NCBI GenBank assembly: GCA_013350335.1
Contig: CM023541.1
Coordinates: 40,230,739-40,294,738, forward strand
DNA from: Chimonanthus salicifolius
Lineage: Eukaryota; Streptophyta; Magnoliopsida; Laurales; Calycanthaceae
Direction of reading: 5' to 3'
Length of the DNA: 64,000 bases
Part shown: positions 24,406 through 34,400 of the stretch, one piece after another
Layout: the number at the start of each line of letters is the position of its first letter
How positions within the stretch are numbered: the first letter of the stretch is position 1
The notes under the pieces: model-generated
Told to the model about the DNA's origin: nothing
Databases searched by the model: none
Seen by the model: the letters and a program-made list of their open reading frames with translations, nothing else
Translations under genes and position numbers: made by a program

Positions 24406-25324
24406 TGGGGCCGTACATTTTTTATTCTGAATGTATTGAGTACTGAGTTAGAGAGATTTATTACATTTTGTATGGGCCTGAGGTCGGGACCAACTGTCGA
24501 TATTATTTTAGACATATTATAACTTTATAAAGTACTACATTATTGAGAGTTTACTATATTTTCAAAAGTCATCCCTCGCAGTCTCTCTTAACTCTGGTTG
24601 AGGTACATAGGTACTAATAATATTTAGGGTTTCACGAACCAAAGTCACTTTGATCATGATAATCCTATTGGTTCTCCATTGCACTTTAACGATCTTCTTT
24701 TTAATAGTGCCACTACCATTATGCCTACATTGTTTCTAGAGTTACACTTCTCTATGTAGATTAGCTTGACCCCATCCCTTAAGTATCTAGCCTTGCTATC
24801 TTTCCACTTAGGCTCTTTCAAGCAAGCTATGCATGCCTATGTTTCTTATTTTTATAACATTTACTAACTCTAAACTCTTCCTCGTTAGGGTACCTAAATT
24901 CAAAGATGCTAGTCGTAATCTTGAGGTTGTTTTAGCACTATCTACGGGCATCTAGAGTTGTAAAGTGACCTAAGTATCTGGTAAAGAGAGGGTGAAAGGA
25001 AGAAAGAAACTTTAAGAAAAATCAGGCAAGTAAGTGAAACGCGGACCAATTACTTTCATTGACGTACCCCCCTTGTAAAAAGAAGGGAAAAAAATATTGA
25101 AGTGTATGAAAAGAAAAAAATCTAGCAAATAACTAAAAAAAGAAGAGAAAAACCATAAATATTACTAAAATCAAATAAATTCGGCATAAGAAATAAATCA
25201 ATGAAAGGAAAGAGAAAGACACAAGAGCTTACAAGATCAAATATAGAAAAAGTACTAATAATAAAATAAACTAACAAAAAAAATAAGAAACAGATCTAGA
25301 TGTGCACAAAAATAAAATTTAGCC

Positions 25325-25493
25325 ACATGGGTGTAGCTCAACTGGTTAACCTCCCGCCTCAGGAAGCGGGAGGTGCCAAGTTTGAACCCCCATGGCCTAA
25401 CCTGGTGTACCCTAAGGGCAGTGGGTATCACCTGTGGGGATTTTACACTGGGCTTCCCGCGGTTTCCTACATGTAAATTCAAAAAAAAAAATA
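25325..25493 (+). mobile_element. tRNA-derived SINE, family A, best preserved copy
   Basis: The head GGGTGTAGCTCAACTGGTTA is a good box A and GGTGCCAAGTTTGAACCCC a degenerate box B, separated by a tRNA-like CCTCCCGCCTCAGGAAGCGG stretch. The body continues CCCTAAGGGCAGTGGGTATC and ends ACATGTAAATTC with an A tail that grades into AT/CAA-rich repeats to about 25535. The tail and missing anticodon-arm structure argue against a functional tRNA gene. It is the reference copy for those at 3957, 5075 and 56885. Confidence 0.75.
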
Positions 25494-25786
25494 AGAATAA
25501 CAACAACAACAATAATAAAAATAACAAATAAAATCATGTCCAAATTCCATACTTATATGTACAAAGTACCAACCAATAAACGTAGAAGTTTGAGGGACTA
25601 ACTTTTATAACATGCTTATATTGGTTCTATAGCTTAGTTTAAGTTGCATGGTTATGGGTGTGAGTGTCAAAATCCAACATGGATGCTACGTGTCGGACTC
25701 TACAAATTAGAAAAAATAGGACACGGGGACTAATGAGGCCATGGAAGAAAATAGTGCTAAAATTTTGCGCCAATGCTACAAGATTT

Positions 25787-25890
25787 TTTTTTTTGGATAA
25801 CATGGGTATCCCCACCCCACATTGGAGGTGAGACAAATCTCACGGATACACTAAACCACCCGCAAGCCTCGTGTATCAACATGAGATGGG
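25787..25890 (-). mobile_element. SINE-like repeat, family B, copy 1
   Basis: On the plus strand a T-run is followed by GGATAACATGGGTATCCCCA, CCCCACATTGGAGGTGAGAC, a TCTCACGGATAC segment and CAAGCCTCGTGTATCA. The copy at 29648 is about 90% identical. The leading T-run is the A tail of a minus-strand element whose 3' end reads ATACCCATGTTATCC before the tail. Confidence 0.65.
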
Positions 25891-26613
25891 CCGAAACTGT
25901 CTAATGGGGGCTCCAAACTGGTTAATTTGGTGCATGTGGCCCATGGACTTGGGGCCACACTGGAAGCATAATGGACCCCACAGGAAGTGTTACAAGGCCA
26001 AACCCTAGATCCAAAAGAGAGATACGAATTTGAGTGGGTTGGTGGCTACAAATCTACGTCTAAGGTGCAATGGCATCTGGGCTCTCTCTCCAACTTGTAC
26101 AACAAGGACTCTTAGATGGCTTGGAACAAGGCATGGTGACGTATGGAAGGTGGCTTATTCTCATTGGTTGGGACAACACATTAATCCTACATGGCACAAT
26201 GTGATTGGATGGCAGAAAAAAGTGGTGTAACTTTGTAGGCATAATTGGATTCGTTGAAAGTTTATTCAATAACCTTTCCAACAAGCGTAAGTTTGCACAA
26301 TTCCAATTTATGTAGACAAAGTTATGACCGTATTTTTAAACAGGTGTTAGAGAGTGATGGGAAACTCAATTGTTGCGTCTTGTAATGAGGAAACCCTAGG
26401 ACTAACACCATCCACCCATGCCTTCCTTCTTGTTTTTCTCACTCTCTCCTCACCAAGCACCTATAAATAAAGGTCTTGGCTGCAATGTACAAGACACGAA
26501 TTTGGGTATATAGAAGTATTGAGTTTAAGAGACAAGTCTCTTGGTATTTTCAAGTAAGCTGTGGTTTTCTTTGAATGCAAGTTTATCTTTTGTTTTAAAT
26601 TAATTGTAATTAG
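25891..26613. other. Spacer, possible degraded promoter or LTR
   Basis: A CTATAAATAAAGG box (26461-26473) follows a CT-rich stretch and could be a TATA box, as in a gene promoter or a retrotransposon LTR. A donor-like CAAGTAAGC word follows near 26551. No coding sequence or repeat partner was found. Confidence 0.35.
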
Positions 26614-27381
26614 TGTTATCAGAACCAGGCCGGGCCGCGGTCGAACTGGAGGTTTGATCGTGACCGCCTTCTTGAAGGCCCAGTTCAGTTTAAAAACCTC
26701 CTGACAGTAAAACCTTATCGAACCTTGTTGGACCACGGTTCAACATGGTTTAATTAATTAAACCTCCAACCGGGCCGCGAGGTTGAACCGGCTTTATTTT
26801 AAAAAAAAAAAATTTATAATCATTTTTTATATAATATTATTTGAATTTAGATGATGTAATATGTAGTTTCATATTATCATACATGTATTTTCTTAAATTT
26901 CAGTAAATTTGACGGAGAGAAATGGTGGAGATGAAACAGAAAACTTGGGTTCTTTACATGAACAAAATGAATATGAAGATGTTGGTTCTTTTGGAGATCA
27001 TGATGACTTTGGAAGTTAAATATTTTTTCACATTAATTAGTAATGGGTTGGTAGATGTTATTTTAGATTATGAAACTTTTTATTTTTATGGTATTATTAG
27101 AGGATGAGTATTGGACTGTTGGATTAGATTGTGAGATCATAGATTATAAACCCTTTTTTATTGGAATGAACAATTATATTGGAAAATGGATGTTAGCTTA
27201 CTAGATTTATAAATTTATATTTGTTTTTGTGAGAACAAGAATATGTTTATGAATATTTGCTTTGTTATTATTAATAATTTTATATTGATAGACATGATTT
27301 TGACTGACTTTGGCTAAAGTTGAACCCGGTTGAACCTTATTAAATCCAACCTTCCTCGGAAACGGTCCGGTTCTGATAACA
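26614..27381. mobile_element. 768 bp element with TGTTATCAGAACC inverted termini
   Basis: The left end TGTTATCAGAACCAGG and the right end CCGGTTCTGATAACA are inverted repeats. The subterminal regions are rich in AACCGG and GGTTGAACC words, and the interior is AT-rich. The flanks TTGTAATTA and TTGATTTTA match at 6 of 9 positions, which would fit an old 9-bp Mutator-type duplication but is weak. The right end recurs at 42169-42201. A short frame at 26922-27107 is not convincing as transposase. Confidence 0.6.
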
Positions 27382-28451
27382 TTGATTTTAATGCATGAAA
27401 GAAGCCATTAAAATTTTGCCTTAAATCATTTAAATTTGATTGATGTGATTGGATTTGCATTTTGAAATTTAATTCAAGCAAACTCAAACCTAGTTTCATT
27501 GGAAACTTAGTTTCACCATGGGTCTTGCATGCTGACACTTTCTCGGTGGGATTTGGGGCCTTTTCTATTTGGTGAGAGATTAGGTTAGGTTCATCATTTT
27601 TTTAATTGAGTTTCTAGTTGCCCAAGATTGGAGTGAAATTCAATTAGCACTTGGAAGGGATGAGAGATCTGAGGAACTCTCCGAAATTTCGGCCGACTTT
27701 GCAATTCGGGGTTTCTCAATTGTTTAGGGGCTTAAGCTGGGTTCGAGTTTGCCATTCATTTATTTGAAGGCGTACTGAGGTTTTCCAAATCGACTTGCTT
27801 TGATCAGGTACACGACACCATATTTAAATAAATGCAAATCTATATTTATTTTAAATGAATATATGGTGCAAAAACAACTCTAATAGAAAATAATATACTG
27901 GTTTTACTATAAAAATTAAGTGAAAAATATATTGATATTGTAATTAGTTTTTGTCAGGAATAATGTTTTGTAAATTGTAATGTTTTAGTTATCATGTTAA
28001 AAAGCACATAACAATCCTTGAAGAATAGATGTGAGTGTCCAACGCGGGTGCATCATACATCTTAAAGTGCCCATGCAACATAAAGCCCAATTAAAAATAA
28101 TGCAAAACTAAATTATAACTTCAGTTTATTTGAGACATTTCTTTCGAACTAATTATTAGAACCTTCTATATTGTGACTCATGAAAAAAGATGTAAATTCA
28201 TTATGTCATTAACCAATAAAATATTTACTACTTTTTATTATTTTGGGATAATGGCATTTATTTATTTATTTTGACCCTTTCTGTTTGAGATTTACTATTA
28301 TATTAAGGCTCCTTCCAATAGTGTTCTTTTAGCATTAGCATTTATCTTAATTCTTCTATTTTTCACTTTTTAAATATATTATTCTTCAATATTTTATCTT
28401 ATTTTATATATCTTTATAATTTATACTTTCCTTCATTTACCATCCTGTGCA
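27382..28451. promoter_or_regulatory. Upstream region of the dehydratase gene
   Basis: No coding sequence is supported. The last 200 bases are AT-rich with TTTTATATATC (28402-28412) as the nearest TATA-like word, about 40-50 bases before the proposed start codon, which is close for a TATA box. The transcription start may therefore lie further upstream or use another element. Confidence 0.35.
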
Positions 28452-31400
28452 ATGGTTTTTGTAGAATATCTTCAAAGATTTTCTCTTGGGCAACGCCAAT
28501 CAATGGTAACTACAGTATCTTGGGCTCCAAAAGTTTCTCTCCCAATACCCATATCAAAAGTCTCCAGCACGATTGAATTTGGTTTGAATGCAAAACCCAT
28601 CAAGACCCTTCCAAAAATTTCTGTTAGGTGCACTTACAAGACAACTGTAATGGCTTCTGGTCTTGGAGAAAACACTTCAGATGAAATTAAACCAAAGAGG
28701 GGGGCTCAAGCTCAAGTACTACATAAGATGTTTGGAGATAACTCATCTTCTGATTTTGCCCCCAAAGATTCTCAGGAACTTCCAAGTATGCAATCCTTGA
28801 TTCTTCTTTATTTTTTCATATAGCTTTTCTTAATCAGTTCAGTTATTTTGATTGGTGTCTTTGATGCTTTTGGGTTGGGTTCAGGGCCTTTGTCTATGAA
28901 GGATTTGCCGACATCTGTCAGCCATGGATCACGTCTCCGAGTTGCATACCAGGTTAGAATTTATTGGAGTAGGGTTCTTTTTGCTCTTGCTGTTGTTTTC
29001 CCCTAGGATCCTTGATTTTTTGAGGATTTATGGGGGAAAGGTTATCGAGGGACGTGTCTCTTCAAGTGAGATTTCCTTGAACTCTTTTTGTGGGCTTCAC
29101 ATTGACCAGCCTTTCCCCATTCACAAGAAACCCAACTCCCAACCAATTAATTGGATCTGTAATGATCTGAAACTTTTTGATACTACACTTACCATTGGAC
29201 AGACTCAAGTGCACCCTTAAATCTTTGTAGTCTTTAACATTATTAAATGATTTATTCAAACTAATTTTGGCTGCCCCTTGTACATAACCCTTCTGTCCAA
29301 GGTGGGCTCCACAAAGACGTGCTCAGCAATCTCTCATTTTTTGAGATCTCAATGGATCAATTGTCTCTATATAGACAACCACCCCATATGGGAATTGTCT
29401 GTGATGGTCCATGGTGAAATTTTGAAGACTGTAAGGAGAAATGGCCACATCATCCACAATACAAGATATTTTGTCATTTAAAGAATTTGGGCGATGTGGT
29501 GCCATCTTTTTGAAGTTTACTTAGTTCCATGTGGATGATCCCAATTTGATTGGCTCTGTTCTGGAATGCATTGGTAAGACAATTGCAGCTAGTGGATATT
29601 GTGAACTATTCTGTGCTTTTTTTAGAAGTATTCTGTCGGTTGTCATACTTTTTTTTTGGATAACATGGGTATCCCCACCCCACATTGGAGGTGAGACTAA
29701 TCCCACGGATTCACGGAACCACCTACAAGCCTCTTGTATCATGAAACCACCCTTTTTTTAGAAGTATTCTGTCTGTTGTGATATTTTTTAGAAATTGCTT
29801 TATCCTTCTCTTCCTTTTCCAAAATGGGTGCTAAATTCAATTTTTTTTACTTCAAATTTTGGGCTATGATCAATTGAAGAGGTTACCAGTTGTGGATTTT
29901 AGATCCATTGTTGAAAGAGCATTGATAAGGGATTAGTTGTCTTAATACCATTTGCTTGGATATATGTCACATGTCAACTTGTAAACTTTATTCTAAAATG
30001 CATAAAAACGTTGGTAATTTGTTTGGATTTTACTTATGATTTTAATTCTTTTTGGGGTTTTTGTCAGGGTGTTCCTGGTGCATACAGTGAATCTGCAGCA
30101 TCAAAGGCCTATCCTAATTGTGAACCAGTCCCTTGTGAACAATTTGAAACTGCTTTCCATGTGAGTGGCTTTTTATTTTCTTTTAAAGAAAAAACTGTGT
30201 AACATCACATAACTCTTTTGAGCACTGAATGATGTTTCTCCCAGAAAATGTACAATTGTTAAGTGTTGTAGATGAATGAGGCGCATTAGAGGGTTTTTTC
30301 CTTCCCCTTAAAAATAGAACTGACAACTTTATTATCAGCAGAAGCATTTGTATACATGCATCAACTGTCCACAGGGAAAATGAACAATCTTTGCCTAAAT
30401 ACAAGAGCCAATTTTCTTTCACTTAGAAAATAGACATGCAATGTCATTATAATGTTGCATCCCCACCAACACACCACTTTATGCCAATCTCTGCAAATAT
30501 CTGAACCAGATATTCCTCTGAACTCTATTGATAAAAGGCGGCATTGTATCAGCTAGTACAATTGACGCCATTCGCCATCAACAATGCTCTAGACTTTGCT
30601 CAGTCCTCAAATATTCTGTTACCTTGCTCCCATCATATCATCCACATTACACTATTACAGAACCGCATGTACACATTACTTGACCTTGAAACTTGAAAGG
30701 TACCGGAATAGTAGAGAAGACACGGCAGTGACGTTGTTTGTTGGGAATCTCCCGGATGCCATCACAGTCGCCTCTGGGGGTATTTCGCTGGAGCGGGTCA
30801 GTCCAAGACATCTTCATTCCAAAGAAGGATACCGCAGGAAGAACCTTTGCCTTTGTACAAATGAGCAACGGTGGACAAGCAGAAAGAGCCATCCGAGAAC
30901 TCCATGGACACTTTCTGGAGGGGCTGCAGGTGAATCCAGCACACTATCAGAGAGGGGACAAACCAAGGAGAGCAGCACCTGGAAAGGCAGACCCATATTC
31001 CAACAAAGCTCCATTCAGACCCATGGGCCCCCCAAAACAACTAACTGTCGGCGAACGGCGATGGGTGGAAGTGGTGGCACCGTCAAGGCAGGACAGAGCT
31101 GGGCAAGTCATGATGGTTGCGGAGTTGAAAGAAATCGAGCTGATGGTCCCAACTGTGGAAGAGGTCAAGCTGAAGGACGCTGTCAAAGGCTGTAGTTGTC
31201 TCATCGACCGGGGACCGGAAACAAAGGGATTTTCAGACCCATTGGTAAGCAAAATGGGAGTCATGTTTCTTGGTGGGTCTAAATTCAGAGGAGATAGAAT
31301 CACTACTGGGTGCTGCAGCAGAGTTGGGACATTTTCGAATCTTGGGGAGGTGGGCCCCAAACATCTTCTGTCACACCAGGAAAACTTGAATAAGATGCTT

Positions 31401-34400
31401 TGTGTTCCCACTTGAAGGGTGGACAGAGGAGCTGATCAGAGCCTTTGGAGGGAGAATTGAAAGGGTCCTCGAGGTGGACTCCGGAAATTTGAGCAGGGAA
31501 GATTGTTCTTCCCTCAACCTTTTGATCGAGCTGGGGACTGCTGAGCAAATCCCCTCATCGGTGAAGTTAAGACTTAACGGGAACTCCTTCGAAGTGGCTA
31601 TTGCAGAAACAGCGGAAGCTCCGCCGCAGAATCACTGATCGGAATGTTCGCCGGTGCAGTTTTCCATCTCACAGGGGCCAGCGAGGATCTCTCCCAATCG
31701 TCTGGTACACCTTTCGAGGAAGGAGGGGACTCGTGTCTTCCATACAAGGGTCGCGAAAGTGGCCTCGGTCAACAGGAAGGCAGATGGACAGAGGGCAATG
31801 GCGAATGGGAAGGATTTGCCAACAAAGGAAGAGATGAGGAGCCAATGGGAGGACATGCAGAGACTTTTATTTGGCACGCTCAAGCCTTGGGTCTCTTAAA
31901 TGGAGACAGCGCCATGTGCCAGTCTACCGAGTCAGGACTTAGGCCCATGCTTGGTTATTACTCCAGGCCTGTGGAGACTAAACAGAGTGCAGAAGCTGAG
32001 AATCAACCTTCTCATCCGAGAGCCAGGCCCACTTTCTGAATCAGTTACTTGGCCCACCTGCCTCGTGGCTCCATCAGTCTGGAGCTGCTAAGGAAGATTT
32101 CGCAGGCCCACTGCAAGTTCAAGACATGGAAATTGCAGCTAGACATATGCAGGATCAGACTTCTGCTGCCACTGGTTCTGGTATGAAAACTTCAGAACCT
32201 GATAATCATCACCGGGATCCAGGGAACTGGTTTCAAGAAGAAGGGGTTGAAGCTTTACCAGGGAAAAAAAATAAAAGAATGAAGAGGGAAAAAAAAGAAA
32301 AAATTACAGACAAAAGAATTATGAAAGAGTTGGGAAAAAAAGGATATGCTGAAAAAGATAGTGCAGAAATTCTGAAAATAGAAAAGGAGATTGGGATTGG
32401 CTTTAGCAACCCCTCTCAAGTGGAGATTGATCTCAATTCAGCGGAGGAAAGGGACCTTTTTATGGGCATTGCGACCAGAGTTCCTAGGAAATATTTCGGC
32501 AGGAATGCTTTCTTCAAAACATATTGCAGAAGACAGAAAACTGTGGCGAATCAAGAGGGGCTACGGAGATGGACCATAATTTTTGAAAACCTATTTGACT
32601 GAAACTCAATCTTCAAACCATATTGCAAATGATAGAGGCAGCACAGGCAGATTCCAGGGGGTTGAAACTGTTACCCAATGAAAGTTCTTAGTTGGAATGT
32701 GCGGGGTCTAGGACTCCGGGGGAAGAGGGGGCTATACACCAGTTGATCAGAAAGAACAGAATTGATATGCTTTTCATCCAAGAATCTAAAAAAGAAGAGT
32801 TGAATGCTTCATTGATCAGGGAATTTTGGGGTTTGCGAGACTATGATCTCTTCAGCAAATCAGCTGAAGGGTCGTCAGGTGGGTTGGTCACTCTATGGAA
32901 TCCTTCCATTTTCAAAGTCTCCTCTAGAAGACAGGATTCAAGGTCGATTTAAGTCAAAGGAATGCTTATTTGTGAGGGTGTGGAGGTTTGCTTCACAAAT
33001 GTTTATGGTCCAAACACGGAAGGGGAGTGGGAGGCATTATGGATTGAATTAGATGACATACACAGCTGGTGCTCAGCAATTTGGTGCTTGGGAGGTGACT
33101 TCAACACTGTGAGATACCCGTCAGAAAAGAAAGGTGGTCGCAACTACACTAGAGGCATGGGGAACTTCTCTGATTTCATCTCAAGAAATGAACTCGCTGA
33201 TCTTCCACTTCTTGGGGGCCGCTTCACTTGGAGCAAGGGACAAACAAGGGGGGCTATGAGTAGGATAGATGGATTCCTCACATCACCGGAATGAGACACA
33301 TTGTTCTCCAACACAAGTCAGATTAAGCTCTTTAGCCATGTTTCAGACCACTGCCCAGTGATGCTTGACACAGGGCCAAAATTGACAAAAGGGCAGAAAG
33401 CACCTGAGAAAGGAGAAATAAACAACATCACCACAAGAAAAATCCCTTGCACAGCTGCAAGCTGGCAGCCGGACAGAAAAAACAGCTCAGAGCTACATTG
33501 GTTGAAGTCTCCAATGGCCACCTGAGGTCTCGTTATATCTCTTTTAGCAAGAATATCAGCTTCCCCATCTTCCATGGAAAAGAAACACCTTTAGAAGCCC
33601 AACTGATGACACAAGCAGAGTCCCCTTCTGCGATAGTCGGCAAAAGAAATTTGTCAGTTGCAAGCATGTATTTAAACTTGTTACTTACCATTTAAAAATT
33701 TTAATCTTTACTTTTTATAATCAAATTACTTATTTTTATTTTACTTTTATATGGTCTTTTGCGCCTCATGTCTCAATGCTAGTGTCTGTCTAGTTTTTCA
33801 GAACAAATATGACTGGTTCATGACTCCATGCAATCTTCTTTTGAATCATTTCCTTGGGAATTAAAAAAAAAAAGGTTGAAAGGTCATACTTCCAAATTCT
33901 CAAATTTGTAGTGTGTAGGAACAAAAACCTGTCATCCTTTTTCCATTTCTACATGATCAATTTCCTTTTCTACAGGCTGTTGAGCGGTGGCTTGTAGACC
34001 GGGCAGTCTTACCAATTGAAAATTCTCTTGGGGGGAGCATCCATCGTAATTATGACCTTCTACTTCGACATAATCTGCATATTGTTGGGGAAGTGCAATT
34101 TACAGTTCGACATTGCTTACTAGCCAATCATGGTGTGAAAATTGAAGACCTTAAAAGGGTTGTTAGTCATGCTCAAGTGAGTAGCATCATAAATTTGTTT
34201 TCTTCTTTCCATTTCAAATAAGGTTCTTTTCTTATATTCATTTTCACCAAAATTTCTTTTGAAAACAAAAATTATTTGGCCATTATAATTTAAATAATTT
34301 CAGGCTCTTTCACAGTGTGAAAACACACTAACAAAGTTGGGAGTGGTTAGAGAAGCTGTAGATGATACTGCAGGTGCTGCACAGGTAAAGTGATGGTTAT

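Larger units (their letters stand above)
18600..24990 (-). mobile_element. Decayed RTE-clade LINE, interrupted by an LTR retrotransposon
   Basis: Reading the minus strand from right to left gives, in element order: an endonuclease start LNLGTLTRKSLELV near 24880-24920; an AKW.DSKARYLRDG.KLIY segment near 24760-24840; a WWNLKGEKEEI linker at 20425-20676; a reverse-transcriptase active-site region CMLFVDDIVLI with RTLESNGLKFSRTKTEYMEC at 19211-19417; and the C-terminal end (CDKKVPLCLKERFYKTV near 19030-19070, then MSGLTLKNRIRNERI near 18860-18910). This is the order and wording of RTE-type non-LTR retrotransposons. The active-site box is FVDD rather than FADD, and stops and frameshifts are frequent, so it is dead. 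Subtracting the 3.0 kb insertion leaves about 3.4 kb, the usual size of RTE elements. Both ends are approximate. Confidence 0.8.

Noticed and set aside
25325..25400. Possible tRNA gene
   Set aside because: Box A and B are present, but the cloverleaf cannot be closed and the sequence continues into a SINE body with an A tail shared by other copies.
26604..27390. Firm Mutator-type 9-bp target duplication
   Set aside because: Only 6 of 9 positions agree, too weak to assign the superfamily.
30680..33660. Twin-priming explanation of the inverted L1
   Set aside because: Twin priming would place the inverted 5' part upstream of a sense 3' part with the tail at the outer edge; the order here is the reverse.
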